Shown: piece by piece, positions 32,345 through 44,286 of the stretch
How the letters are laid out: each line of letters begins with the position of its first letter
Position numbering within the stretch: position 1 is the stretch's first letter
From: Microvelia longipes
Lineage: Eukaryota > Arthropoda > Insecta > Hemiptera > Veliidae
Direction: 5' to 3'
Assembly: GCA_018340805.1 (NCBI GenBank)
Contig: JACMZG010001911.1
Coordinates: 58,488,403-58,552,402 of the forward strand
Length of the DNA stretch: 64,000 nt
The notes under the pieces: model-generated
Told to the model about the DNA's origin: nothing
Database searches by the model: none
What the model saw: only the letters and a program-made list of their open reading frames with translations
Translations under genes and position numbers: made by a program

Positions 32345-32412
32345 TTTAGAGAGATCGTCGTGCTCAATGACTCCAGAAATTATTAAATGATATAACTTTA
32401 TTAGTTGAGAGG
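32345..32412 (+). mobile_element. Penelope-like terminal-repeat relic
   Basis: agatcgtcgtgctcaatgact..agaaattatt-aatgatataactttattagttgagag matches 44210-44272, the inner right arm of the palindromic element. No hammerhead part remains. Confidence 0.55.
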
Positions 32413-32429
32413 TAATTGTTAAAATTTGA

Positions 32430-32822
32430 CTCATTTTTTTCTACATCTAACCAAATTTTACTGAAAATATACCTTTAATTATAAAGAAAATTCATGTCAT
32501 AACTTTAGTTGTATTTATCCGATTTTGACGAAAAAACACTCGTTTTACAGGAAATTGTATCAGCTTTAAAAAAGGTACTCTTTGTGTTGTACACATGACC
32601 CACAGGGGACCACTAATTGCAAAAAAAAATAGAATTTGTGTGATTTTCTAATATTTTGAGCGAGCGCATTCATATGAAGGGTTCCACTCTGGATAGGCAG
32701 ACCACCACTCTGGATGCTTTTCCTTTATAATTTAGGGTATATTTTCAGAAAAATTTGGCCTGAAGTAGTACAAAATGAGACACATTTTTTACGGCTGGCT
32801 CTTGGACTATAAGAAGTGGTGA
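32430..32822. mobile_element. foldback element, compact copy
   Basis: Inverted ends gactcattttttt..aaccaaattttactgaaaatatacctttaattataaag and ctttataatttagggtatattttcagaaaaatttggcc...aaatgagac. The same family as 6125-7260, here without the MITE. Confidence 0.8.
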
Positions 32823-33362
32823 CTTACCAAGATTGAAGTGTCATGGCGAACGACATTAAACTTCTAGGGCACAAACTTAGAGTGCAGACTTCGGGTCCCT
32901 GGGTTTAGTTTTTATTCCCGTTGTTTGGGGTCATTTGATGTCACTGCTGGGGTAAGATGACCTGCCTGTCTAACCCCTGATTATCTATATTTAATATAAG
33001 CAAATCTGGATTAGTGAGTAACTTTATATTACTGTTTATAGTTTCTAACAGGTAAACTATATACAATGACCTCAACTAGTCCGAGTGACTGAACGCTTTG
33101 CCTTAGCCTTGGCTAGTGATATCCCCACGGTGTACTGATGACTCGCTCTCTACTCATTGATCTAAGTCATAAGCAAGAAATATAATGATAAGCAAGGAAG
33201 CACGCATTTCAAAGGAAATTTGCCCGCCTTTCGGACCTCCACGCCAAAATGTTTTTTCTTAACAGAAAAAAATTGAGAGCAGCATTAAAGTAAGTACTTT
33301 AATGACTCAAAAAAGACATTAAAATGCGGTGGTTTGATCAAAGTTTACGTAACTAGTTTGGT
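32823..33362. other. intergenic, nothing recognised
   Basis: Slightly higher GC, no open frames. ggggtaagatgacctgcc resembles gggagagtggtaagacgg at 35850 but is too short to class. Confidence 0.35.
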
Positions 33363-33367
33363 ATACT

Positions 33368-33478
33368 TATAATTTTCTTAACCAGGCTAGTTCAAATGTC
33401 TTTGTAAGGTCTTTCCACGCATTTATATTGAGAGCAATTCTTTTCCAGGATACACCTGGTTCGCAGCACTTCCTCATT
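33368..33478 (-). pseudogene. possible LINE ORF2 C-terminal tail
   Basis: The minus strand reads RKCCEPGVSWKRIALNINAW followed by KDLTKTFELAWL and a stop. The W..(I/V)A.....W pattern is typical of the extreme C terminus of endonuclease-reverse transcriptase proteins. It is short, so only a weak call. Confidence 0.35.
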
Positions 33479-33813
33479 CTTTCGTCCTAGATTGACTTTA
33501 GGCTTCCAGCTTCCTCTTTTCCTTTTAGCAAATTTTCATTATGAAAATGACGCTTATGAGATTGTTCGGATGACGGAAGTTAAGAGGGGGAGTGGGGGAG
33601 AGGGATCGAATCAGATTTTTGTCTCTTGAGAGTACAATTTCAAAACTCTTTTGGAAATACCATTCAAAACATTTTGAAATACTTATAATTATGACATATA
33701 ATGAGAATTAAATTTTTAAATACTTTATTGTGAACGCATAAAGACTTTGATTGTGAACCATCAAATATTTTTTATATTTTATTTAAAGATTAAACATTCT
33801 TTGGTTTATCTTA

Positions 33814-34105
33814 ATAGACCAAGAGCCCAGGGGTGTTCTGTTAATAAAAAGTGTAATGGCTGGAACCGGTCTCAATTTTTCGTAAATACCTTCCTGAACA
33901 AGGATCTGCAATTCTGCCGACTCGTATCGGATGGGTGTCCCAGGCAGAACCTTTGACCCCTAAAGTGCGTTCTGCCTGGGCACCCATCCGATACGAGTCG
34001 GCAGAAATGCAGATCCTTGTTCAGGAAGGTATTTACGAAAAATTAAGACCGGTTCCAGCCATTACACATACTTAATAACAAAACACCCCTGGACTCTTGG
34101 TCTAT
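33814..34105. mobile_element. near-perfect foldback MITE
   Basis: 292 bp. Left arm atagaccaagag-cccaggggtg... and right arm ...cacccctgg-actcttggtctat are almost exactly complementary over about 135 bp each, with a central spacer of about 20 bases (cctttgacccctaaagtgcg). The outermost dinucleotide TA fits a Tc1/mariner-type TA target duplication. No coding capacity. Few mismatches imply recent origin or gene conversion. Confidence 0.85.
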
Positions 34106-34109
34106 AATG

Positions 34110-34610
34110 TCAAAACAAATTTATACATAACAAAAATATATAAAAAATAAAGTAAAAAAAAAATGTCTTTAAATGCTTTAAAAATTTAGCATTGTTTTTA
34201 AAAACTTGAAAAAAAGGGCAGGCAAGGGCTAATATCAACCAATTAGCCCATGGCTTAACCATGACCTTAGTAGATAATTTAATATTAATTTACCAATATA
34301 TAAAAGCACTAACAATTTTTTCAGAATTAATATCAGTGTTGAAAAATACCAAAGTTAAGGACAAGTCTGAGGTTTTCTATTATAATTTTCCAGCTCAGTA
34401 ATTTTATTTAATTAACGTTATTTAGGTTATATATATTTTTAGCGAATTTTCCTTGTGATAAACCGCCTAATAGGTGGTTTGTTTAGCAAGAGTTGAGGAA
34501 AAGTTAAAAAATACCCCTTTTTTATTATTATTCTTTATTAATTATTTCGATAAGTGTTTAATTGATTTACCACGTAAAACCCAAACGTCAAGGCAATAAT
34601 TATAAAACTA
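34110..34610. other. intergenic, nothing recognised
   Basis: A+T-rich with no supported feature. Confidence 0.4.
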
Positions 34611-34612
34611 AA

Positions 34613-35672
34613 ATAGTATATTATGCTACTAGGCAGCAAAATATAATTTTGCAGACGAGTTTTATAAATTAGCCCCCGAGCCGAAAGCGAGGGCAGGCTA
34701 CTGAAATTACCTGCCGAGGCGCAAGCCGAGGCTGGTAATTAACCCATTTGACTGAAGTGGCAAAGCCGAGTCAGGTAAATGGCGATTTGCCTGCAGAGGC
34801 GAAGCTCATGCAGACAAATGCTAGAACGAGTCAGCAATGTTTTCTTTGCTGCATAGTAGCATATATTATTTTATCTACTTACGGCAGGAAAAAATATACT
34901 AGAGTTATTTATTCTTCAAAATATAACGTTTAATCTTTGTGAAAAAATACAATTGACTGACACCAATCTATGAATATATTATAAGTTTTTGAATACTTAC
35001 TGCGAGATTTTGCTGCCAGTTTTGATTTTTGACTGTATTGAAGTTGATGCAATACTTAAAATAACAGGTGGCGTGTGGTCCATTAATTCATCAATGTTTC
35101 TATGTTCATTCTCTTTATTATTTATCTGATTCATATTGATTATTAGCAACTTTTCGTTAGTTTATAAAAGTTATCGTCTATATACGTTTTATATTACCAA
35201 CTGCCTTTATTTTTAAACAAAGTAAATGAACAAAAAACAAAAAAACCGAAGACAAAATTAGACAACACATTGTTGCCAACTTTATTTGTTTATATTGTAT
35301 TATAATGATTTTTGTAAAAATATTTAATACTTGTATTATTAATAATAATTATACCGTAATATTGTGATATTATTTAAACAAATATAAAATACAAGCTCAA
35401 AGAATCATTGCTGACAAAGTGAAAAACTCTAAAATTTACTTAATAACCTGCAACATAATAACCTAAAATAATTTTATTTCTCCTCCTTGGGAGTTTTGAC
35501 TTTCTTACCTATATATTTAAATGTACCATAACTCTCTAGAAGGTTTTGTATTACCAAGCAATTTTCCCGTACTGTTTTTAAATATTTTGTTAACAGTGTA
35601 GGCAAAATGACATTTTGCTTAAAAACAGTTCGGTAATGGGCAATTTTGCCACCGTAAGTAGATAAAATAAAT
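34613..35672 (-). mobile_element. TIR element, second copy of the 24.4-kb family
   Basis: Left end atagtatattatgctactaggcagcaaaat, sub-terminal palindrome with gcccccgagccgaaagcgaggg and an extra ggcgaagct block, inner ttattttatctacttacgg at about 34868, and right end ttttgccaccgtaagtagataaaataa. It is longer than copy 1 because of a duplicated GC-rich segment (34740-34830). Confidence 0.75.
34930..35134 (-). pseudogene. N-terminal exon of a tyrosine-recombinase-like protein (copy 2, frameshifted)
   Basis: Starts MNQINNKENEHRNIDELMDH and continues PPVILSIASTSIQSKIK. After that the original frame stops, but the +1 frame continues KSRSKYSKTYNIFIDWCQS for 30 residues before a stop. The shared blocks with 24565-24744 (DEL.DH.PP, S.ASTS.QS, KSRSKY) show common ancestry. 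Tyrosine-recombinase identity is inferred from the KYxKTYxxFxxWC pattern only. Confidence 0.45.
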
Positions 35673-35674
35673 AA

Positions 35675-36630
35675 ATACGGTTATTTTTATTTGTTTACAG
35701 GGAACATGGTTCACCATGACGACTGCTGTCGCGAGCACCATGAAAAACCTAGAAAGTTAGCACATCAGTCAAGAAGTAAGTCATTGTTATTATTACAGTA
35801 CCAATCACCACTTGGTCGCCACTTGGTTTACACGAGTAGGGGTGAGTGGGGGAGAGTGGTAAGACGGAGTAAGATGATCTAAACTATCTCATAGGTTCTT
35901 CTGAAATCAAATTAAATTTATAGATAATACATTATAATTAAATCAATACATAATACATATTACATTTGATACAGTTGAATAAATTATTCTTCTCACTAAG
36001 TTAGGACATAATTGTGTTCGCCTTAAAATTTTAAACTGAGATTACATTATAATCAGATGTTTCAAGCGCCATAAAGGCATTATGTGTGGTTGATCAAACA
36101 TTCTGTCTGTGTCATGAGTTGAGATCTTAGTTCATAAATCTTCTTATGGATTTAAAATGTAGTAGTGCAGCCCGAAAAATAATATTTTTTAAATCATGTT
36201 AAACTGTTTTGCTGAACTCTGAAAATTTAAACGTCAGTTAAATATCGAAAATTTGACCAAACGGATTGCAATTCGATGCAAATTTACCTCTTTAAGTAGT
36301 GATTTCACAACTCAATTCCCGAACCACTAAATTACAATGCTAAGTTATGTTTATTTTTGTTTATTTTTCAATGGTTTGCGTAATCCCCGTATTGCAGGGG
36401 AAAGAACGACTGAAAGTAGGGGCGCGAGACACAACGGACCTAAATTTTATCCTGTCATCTTTCGCCATCTTAAAACATTTACTTTTGAATTTTTTAAATT
36501 CAGAAGAGTCATAACTTATAAATTTTGACGTGTTTAACTCGTCAATACCTAAAAATCACTACTAAGGACACGTTTCAATCGTGTCTAATACAAAACTTCT
36601 AGAAACAAAAATCTTGTACATTCATACATA
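35675..36630. other. intergenic, nothing recognised
   Basis: gggtgagtgggggagagtgg at 35840 is purine-rich. gtaggggcgcgagacacaacgg at about 36414 recurs as gtaggggtggggcgcgggacacaatgg at 46325, a short dispersed phrase of unknown type. Confidence 0.4.
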
Positions 36631-36632
36631 CT

Positions 36633-36770
<138 letters not shown>

Positions 36771-37424
36771 AGTAAAGTAAAAGTAAGGTAAAATGCGAAT
36801 TTTCTTTTCATTTTGGTTATTTTTTTCTATTTTTATCAATCAAATATTTTGTGTGATTTTTAAAGTTTAATGAGACGTTATTATGAAGACCAAAATCTGA
36901 CCAATAGTGTTTGAGTTCCAAGCTAATTTCTCAACAAAATGATGAACCGTGTTAACTATTGTGTCTTTACAAGAATGTCGCTCGTTCTAACACTTATACA
37001 TACATGCAGTGACGCAATTTTTGAATTTAATTTTTGGGATCTTTAGGTTCTGAAACGTAAACATTTGATAAAAAAAATGATGTTACCGTTTTTGCCAATT
37101 GCATTGCTTTCTTTTCAATTTAGAAGGTAGAGAAGTGAAAACTATTTTATGTAATATTCGAATTAGCAACTCGACAGGAGTTTTAAAGCTAACTTAATTA
37201 TTAAAAGTTAATAGAGAGCGATGAACAGGGAATTCAATTAATAATTCTGCTCTTCCCCTAGCCACTAGCCATCCCTTGTCTGAGAGTGCTCTTGCTATTA
37301 CCTAATAGGGAAATGTAAGTTGCTAGGCAACCGACTATTTAATTAAATTATTTTCTACACCATTATGAAATAATGTTGATTTGAGGGGTTTTAATCAAAT
37401 TTTTGAGGAATTTAATTTTTATTT
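36771..37424. other. intergenic, nothing recognised
   Basis: No supported feature. Confidence 0.4.
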
Positions 37425-37427
37425 CTT

Positions 37428-37605
37428 TTCTATAGTATGGGTATACAGGAAAAGTACTGTGTTCGCACAAAAAAATTCAATAATATAATTTTACTGTAGT
37501 TATCCGTTTAATTAGGTTTTTAGACCAAGTTGTCTGTGGGTTTTGTTTTATCATCGTAGCTCCAAGTTTTTAACGCTATGGAGATGAAACTAGGTAACAA
37601 ATTAA
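37428..37605 (-). mobile_element. family A tail, strongly diverged
   Basis: ctatagtatgggtatacaggaaaagtactgtgttcgcac...gttatccgttt...ttttatcatcgtagctcc..agatgaaactaggtac. It is clearly older than the other copies. Confidence 0.55.
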
Positions 37606-37609
37606 TTTT

Positions 37610-38335
37610 TGGGTCTGCTTTTGCTTTTAATTTTTTTATTTATGGTTTACCTCCCTGGAGTAACCAGGATCCCCCCCCCCAGCAGGACAAATTATTTTCT
37701 TTTTATTCATGAAGGATTTATTGTTGGTACATCTGAAATGCATTACCCTGTATATATCCATGAACAGTACTTACATTTTATTATTGGAAATTATAATTTT
37801 GTCCCTTTTAAGAACTTAACTTACTTTGGTAATTCAAGTAGCTAAGTAACTAATTGAGTACTTTGTTCTTTATTACAAGTAAAATTTGTTGCCACTCCCT
37901 CGATCAACAATTTTTACAACTGTGTATACTCCCCTTATGCTTTTGATATACTCCCCGAGGGAAAGAGCCTCTAAAGGAACCCCTGCTTTCTTGAACATTG
38001 GTCTTTATACTTAATTGGCTTATAGCCTGGTTGTCAGATATTAATACTATATTATGTAGTGTCAAGAGATCACACATTGCCCGGCGCTTCCACCACTTGT
38101 CTCAAGACCAATTGTCTTCGTGGCTAAATAATTTAAATAAACGGTGTTCTACAACAACAATTTTTGTGTGTTTATTTGTAAAGCTTTTACATTTTTGAGT
38201 AAAAGTGTGAAGCTATGGATGAATTCAATGACGACGATGATATGGAGTTAATTGGACCTTTTTTTTTTTGTTTTTTTTTTTCAATTAAGTATATAGCGCA
38301 GTTTATTTAATGAGTGCTACCTCAAAAAAAAAATA
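37610..38335. other. intergenic, nothing recognised
   Basis: A run of eleven C at about 37670. Short ORFs (37609-37845, 37998-38198) have no recognisable domain. Confidence 0.4.
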
Positions 38336-38338
38336 GTG

Positions 38339-38453
38339 TATGCCATCCGGCTGAGAATGTCTTTATGTCTTGGCAATTTTTCCCGACTCGCTTCGCTCGT
38401 CGGTAAATCTAATTGCCGTGACATAAAGACACACTTCTCAGCCTTATGGCATA
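38339..38453. mobile_element. small TIR hairpin element with CTCGCTTCGCTCG loop
   Basis: tatgccatccggctgagaatgtctttatgtct-tggcaatt and its inverted partner aattgccgtg-acataaagacacacttctcagccttatggcata (about 40-bp arms) enclose a loop with cgactcgcttcgctcgtcgg, which forms its own stem. Confidence 0.8.
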
Positions 38454-38454
38454 A

Positions 38455-39305
38455 ATAACTATTATTAATGTTAGTGCTGTCAACTTTAAGAATTTACTAT
38501 ACTTATCTATTTTACCCCCATTTATTTTAAAGAGGAAGCTTTAAGTAACGATGTTAGATCTCATAATCTACTAATATAAATAAAACAAAATTGCGTTTTT
38601 TGGACCATGCAGAATCGGTTTGACGTAATTTTTTTTTTTTTGAAATACATAGATATATATTTTCTTTCTATTAAAATTTTAGTGAGTTTATCTTGGAAAT
38701 ATATTTCATAGTAAATGCTGCAGCTGTTTTCTCTTATTTTTTTCAATACTTATAAATTCTTTACAAGAGAGATAAAAATAGGAACATAGAGTCAAGACTT
38801 GTTACAGTATAAAATTGCAAAATAATCTTGCACGATGGGAAAAAAATAAGTTATAATTTAATTTTGAAAAGAAAACAATAACGGTTACCTTGAAAATAAA
38901 GTTATTATTAAGTCTAGTCAATAGTCTGGTTTTAAAGAAACTCGAGAATCGTATTATATATTCATGGTATAATTGGGTCAGCTATCTCTTTGGTAAACTT
39001 GCCCTTTTTTATATATATTTGAAAACAATAGCAGACTCAGTTACTACGTTTTAAAATTATAAAAATACAAGCAGTGCTTCATCTACAGTTAAATGTAATA
39101 TTTTGTGGAATTAAATAATTTATTAAACAAGAGGCTTTCGGTCATTTGGCCACTCTACGGTTATATTGTTGTTGTCTATTATCAGTTTATATAAGTGGCA
39201 AATCACTACAATATTAGCGAAATTTCTAGTTTATTTGTCGAAAGTCTAGATTTTTTACGTAGAAATTTATAATATAAAGACTATTGAAAGCGCCGTGGAG
39301 TACTG
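38455..39305. other. intergenic, nothing recognised
   Basis: A+T-rich. ggctttcggtcatttggcc at about 39134 recalls the cctttcggccatt phrase at 5807 but is too short to call. Confidence 0.4.
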
Positions 39306-39308
39306 CAC

Positions 39309-40163
39309 AATAAATGACACCAACAATCACGTCTCTCTACTAAACATTTTTTTATTAAAATAAATTGACAGAGCCGGCCTTTGGTAAATAGGAATCAACA
39401 GTGCCTAAAACAAGCGAAAATCATAAATTTAAAAGTACACAAAATAAAAAGGTTACAGAATAAAAACTAAAACTCACAAACAATAATAAACAAAATAAAT
39501 AGATAAGAAATAAACAAGTCGAAAAAATAAAACAAATAAAACGGTGAGATGTAGAAGGAAGGATCTCGTTCAGTAAAAGGATCTCGTCCAGTGACTGGTA
39601 GCGGAGTGGTTGAGGATGGATAGAAGAGATCAGGGCTTGGATAATCACTGATCCCCCACCGTCAGTCTTATCATTAAGACAATCATCACCGTCTTCTTTA
39701 TTTTTTGACTTGTTTCTATCTTATCTTTTTATTTTGTTTATTTTTATTTTTACTATTTATTTTTATTCTATTTATTTTGAAGATTTAGGTCTTCCGGTGG
39801 TGACCGCGTCAATGTAGATGAAGAATCCGACGTTTCGCTTCTACTGTGGGAGGCATCTTCAGGGATGTAGGACATCATGGATAGAAACACAATGCTCTAC
39901 AAAACTGAAAGCAGTTCAGTTTTGTAGAGCATTGTGACCTAAATCTTCATGACAATAACCGCGGAAGCCTACGCAGATTATTATCTATTTATTTTATTAC
40001 TATTGAATTTTAGTTTTTATTCATTTACCTTTTTATTTTGTATACTTTTAAATTTATGATTTTCGCTTGTTTTAGGCACTGTTGATGGCCAAAAGCCGGC
40101 TCTGTCAATTTATTTTAAATAAATAATGTTTAGTGAAGAGACGTGACTGTTAGTGTTTATTTA
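39309..40163. mobile_element. foldback element of about 855 bp
   Basis: Left arm aataaatgacaccaacaatcacgtctctctactaaac...attgacagagccggc...aacaagcgaaaatcataaattt (39309-39530) is inverted at 39980-40163. The centre holds a 22-bp perfect hairpin (39888-39909 / 39915-39936) and, on minus at 39831-39862, CTGAAGATGCC...GCGAAACG, a phrase typical of Penelope-like terminal repeats. The ORF at 39421-39648 is within an A-rich arm. Confidence 0.8.
39888..39936. repeat. 22-bp perfect hairpin
   Basis: cacaatgctctacaaaactg.. pairs perfectly with ..cagttttgtagagcattgtg across a 5-base loop (agcag), inside the foldback element. Confidence 0.92.
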
Positions 40164-40304
40164 TTATAATATAAAATTATAATGCATGTTATGTCTAACA
40201 GAAAAATCAAACCTGTCTTGTCATTAAGAACTAATATGTTTATAAGTTTTATTCCATTATCAAATTTATTTTAATTTTTATGGAATGGCATGTATAATTT
40301 TTAC

Positions 40305-40745
40305 CTTTTCTTACTTATACCGCAGGGAAATAGGAAAAGTAGTGACCTTGCAAAAAAATCCGAAACCAAGATGTCACGAAATTATCCGTTTCAGATGTTT
40401 TTAAGGCTTTCTGAGTGGTTATTACAAAGTTTTCTGTCTGTATGTGTCTGTTATCATCTAGATCCTAGCGTATTTATGTAAGAGTGATAAAGCTTTGCCA
40501 AAAAAAAGTCTACCGCTGTAGTTGTGCTATTTGGAAAATGTGATCAGGTTGAGATTTGGCACGCATGTAGCCCATGTATAAGACTAAATTATGTCCTAAG
40601 ACCGCTTAGAATGAAACAGGTGCATTTAAATTTCATCCGCATTATTCCTCAATAGTTGCATCAGATGCAACTAATATCTGAGGACGAGCGAAGCGAATCC
40701 GATGAGATGTGGAAAATTTCCGAGGCACTCCGTACATGATTTTTT
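40305..40745 (-). mobile_element. family A copy, middle deleted
   Basis: Tail (taccgcagggaaataggaaaagt, aatccgaaacc, tgttatcatc) through gttgtgctatttggaaaatgtgatc, then gagatttggcacgcatgtag, and head (gaggacgagcgaagcgaatccgatgag). The CRE/AP-1 segment is deleted. A second inverted family A-like phrase follows at 40765-40830. Confidence 0.8.
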
Positions 40746-40749
40746 TAAT

Positions 40750-41880
40750 AAAAATATTCAAAGTAAAAAAACCAATTGAGTTGAATTTTTGTACAATTGT
40801 ATCCCTTTATGTAATAAATAAGTCAAAGTTTCATTTAAAGTATATGCGTCAAGTATATATACAGTTTTCATTGGATTCCTTATGATAAAACATCAAGCTA
40901 GGTCATGTGAATAAAACAAAATTCTATGATGTTCAGTAGTTATGATGATTTTGTCTCGAAACAATATTATTAAATACGTATAATTTTAAATGAAGGTCTA
41001 TGGTAATTTTACATTATCATCTCGACAACACTGCGATATACAAGTCATTCTAAAGCTAAATTTAAACGAATTAACATAGTGAAATTAGGGCACTGAAATT
41101 AGACTCGTTAGAAAGGGATGACCCAGCTTTAAAACATACATCATTCTGTTTGAATCTTTCCTCTTTAATTGTTGATCTCTGTTTAGAAATCCTCTTTAGA
41201 ACAATAAAACCAGGGATTTTATTGTTTTGTACGATAGGGTTGGTATTACATTATTCAAATAAGATAAAATGTTTGTATTTTTAAAGATAATGTAAAGGTT
41301 GTTTTATATTATGATTAATTATAAAATCATTTAAATTAAGGAATGGAAATTATGTTGCAATAAGATTTAAAGGTAAAATTAACATTTTAAGGCTTTAATA
41401 CTTGTATCCCTTTTACGAGTATATGGGACCTTTTTCATGATCATTTAATGTTTCTAATATAAGTATAGCCAAAATATTATCATTAAGGCTGTGAAATAGT
41501 AACTTTAGAGCCTAAAAAACATAGCTAAAACTATTTTTTTCGATTTTGGACATGTTAGTATATTATGTTACGAGACTTTGAAGAAGATCTTTTTTACCGT
41601 GGCTACTAATATTTTATTGTCGAGTGAAGCGAGACAGTAAAAGAAGCCAAGGAAAAAAACATTTACACTCCTGAAGCGTATGCTATATTTTTGAGCGTAG
41701 TAATATAGTAAACAACTATTTAGAAGAAAAACACTATGATATATACGAATTTGCCGGTACACTTCTGGCGGGGTATTTTCAATGTCTGAATCACCGTCCG
41801 TGATTATAAAACACTTGATAATAAATAATTAATAACTCATTTTCCGACATCAAAACTTCGTTAACAAAAACGTTCGATTA
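40750..41880. other. intergenic, nothing recognised
   Basis: No gene. ttgtcgagtgaagcgagacag at 41617 is an isolated instance of the CTCGCTTC(G)CTCG-type motif. Confidence 0.4.
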
Positions 41881-41885
41881 TTTAT

Positions 41886-42100
41886 TTAAAAAATTCAGGT
41901 GCGGTGGTCCGCATGTCGAGCGAATTTCCTATGGATGGATGTTTTCGTGCTTAACAACAATCCTGGTACGGACAAAATTTTTTTAAAGTTTTTTACATTA
42001 TATTAGTTTATAACTACTAAATCATTCTGGCGCGGTGGTCCTCATGTCGGGGGAATGTTCTTTGGATGCGTGTTTCCGTGCTTAACGAACCATTTCTTGC
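41886..42100. repeat. repeat family C, two direct partial copies
   Basis: attcaggtgcggtggtccgcatgtcgagcgaa.tt...gttttcgtgcttaac and, about 135 bp on, attctggcgcggtggtcctcatgtcggggga...gtttccgtgcttaac. The same end (attctggcgcggtggtcc) forms a hairpin at 45390-45435. Confidence 0.75.
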
Positions 42101-42295
42101 TTAAGGTTCCAGTTTATGCTTTAGAAGCAGTTACTTAATTATCAAGCACTGCTCGCAACACATTTTGTCTATATTTTTCAAAGGAAATGCGCATAATTAT
42201 CCAGATGGTTACACAAAGTTCATCTTTAAAGGTTTTAGCGCATTTTCTTTAAAAATACAGACAAAATAAGTTGCAAGCAGTGTGCTCGCACTCAA

Positions 42296-42400
42296 TAAAT
42301 ATATTATAATATTATAATATATATATATATATAGTGTATAGTATATATAAATATATATATAATATATATTATTATATATTATATATATATATATAATTAT
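42296..42400. repeat. TA microsatellite
   Basis: (TA)n with TAATAT and tagtgtatagta interruptions. Confidence 0.88.
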
Positions 42401-42414
42401 TAACAATAATTAGC

Positions 42415-42640
42415 ACAAAATTACAATAACTTATATAGTAGAAAGTCGAAAATACAATCAAAACACAACAATGTGCGGAAACCGAAATAAATTTATAAAT
42501 TGTAACCTTAACTAACATTTGAAGAAGGTTTCAATGGGGTTACACCGAGCCCCTGAGAGCCCCAAAAAGATGTTTTATACATCTCAATGTATTTAGATAG
42601 GCTATGCCCCCTCTATTATATATCTCTATGTTTGAAGCAG
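42415..42640 (+). mobile_element. dispersed repeat family D, copy 2
   Basis: ttacaataacttatatagtagaaagtc...gtaaccttaacta..atttgaagaaggtttcaatggggttacac-gagcccctgagagccccaaaaagatgtt...gctatgccccctctattatatatctctatg. It follows directly on a TA tract. Confidence 0.75.
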
Positions 42641-44040
42641 TTTTATTTTAAGTAGCAATAGGATTAACCGCAATGTTAGAAACAGCTTGATGTTGATGGC
42701 AAGGGATTAAAGCACTTTAATAACGGTAATAGTTGAATAAGTTCATTATACACAAACTCCTAACACTATTTAGGACAATAAATCATAATAAGTAAACTTT
42801 ACAGCTTACTCGAAACCAAGAGTTAATGCTGCTTTCTAAAAATACCCGTATGGTTATTACATATAAAATTTTAGCTGTTATTATCTCTGTACGTGCTTTT
42901 TAAACTTTTTACTGGAGAGGTTTTTTTATTTCACTATGCAATGTAATGTGGAGTATTGTGAAAGCTTGTTTACTTAGGCTTTATAAAACATAGCAGTTTT
43001 TACATAAATAATTTTTGCATTCTTAATAGTATGCTAATGTTTGTTTTTGTGTGTTGTAGTCAATAAAATAATAGGTTATATAACGTTTTTAATAGTTTGT
43101 TTTGAATGGGGTTTACTTTAAACTAGCCTGTAGTATTGCATTAACAGCTTGTGTTAATGCAATTTTGCATATATTTACAGTTTGTTTTGTCGGTTAGGAA
43201 GGTGTGATAAAAGTTACGTTGTGAGCAACAGGTGTTACACGTTTTTGCTTGTGTTTTTGAGTACTAGTTATGCCTTTTTCTAAGGGATTATCAAACTAAT
43301 CTTGGTTAGTAAGGATATTTGATAACACTGTTCTCAAATCCTAAGTTTGAGAGAAACAGTATTCAAGTGCACCGAGAATTATAGTCTAACCATTAGCAGT
43401 GTGAAACCTGCTGCTGCTGTGTTTTCTGTGTCGCTAGTGAACTTGCCTGTGGGCTGGCTTACTTTCACTTTGTCTATTTTGTGGTTTACTTCATCTTGAA
43501 GTAATTAAATTCAGATTGTGACAGACCCTACCACCAATCGGACGCTTACCTGTATGTCTCCTCTTTCCTTCACCTACCTGACCGTTCGTCGTCTACAGCT
43601 AAGTACTTATGGGTTTTAGTTAAGATAAATTAAAATATTTGTACGCCCAGCCTTCAAGTTAGGAGCAATAGAGGACTATCGCTATTTAACTTTGTAAGTG
43701 GCCCCAAGAACATATTTCTAGTTTTAAGTCAGATTATGTTACTTATTTTGATATTTAGTCTTATGTGGAAGCTCAGTCTACTTACTGAAAATTAGGAATT
43801 TATTGTATGCTTTTATTTTGGTATAAGAACCATTTTTATATTTTTGTTTATTTGACCCGGTATACTACGTATCCGGATTGATTAGTTTTGGGTTACCCCC
43901 TCTGGGTGACTGTTGGCTATCTGAATGAGCCCCGAGACTTAGATTTTGGATTCCAACAAACATTTAGAATTTGAAGTTTAGAATTGGAGCTTCATTTAGA
44001 AAAACATATTTCAGGGTTATAATGTGAAATTGAAGAATCA
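42641..44040. other. intergenic, nothing recognised
   Basis: 1.4 kb with moderately higher GC at 43500-43950 (gtgacagaccctaccaccaatcgg) but no open frame. It could hide an LTR, but I found no repeat pair within the window. Confidence 0.35.
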
Positions 44041-44078
44041 GGTACCGTCAATACTTGCTTTTGGATATGAATATCTCT

Positions 44079-44115
44079 GGACCGGTTTCGGAATAACGCC
44101 GTCATCAGCATGCGG
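44079..44115 (-). ncRNA. hammerhead-ribozyme-like motif, minus strand
   Basis: The minus strand reads CTGATGA, then cggcgttattcc, then GAAAC, then cgGTC followed by the potential cleavage site. The core CTGANGA...GAAA...GTC is canonical, and helix III would be a one- or two-pair minimal type as in Penelope-like elements. Weaknesses: stem II pairs only GG/CC with one extra base after the core A, and stem I is weak (atg/cag). Activity is uncertain. Confidence 0.45.
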
Positions 44116-44286
44116 TGCAACACTCGAGCTCTCAAGTAATAAAGTTATGTCAGTGAATCACTTCTCGTCTCAATGCGCACGACGAGTTCTCTGTAGATGA
44201 GTTCTTCAGAGGGCTCGTCGTGCTCATTGAGACTAGAAGTTATTCACTAATATAACTTTATTAGTTGAGAGCTCGAGTGTTGCCCC

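Noticed and set aside
43500..43990. LTR or tRNA-primer site suspected in the GC-richer patch
   Set aside because: No matching second LTR, polypurine tract or pol fragment is present within the window.
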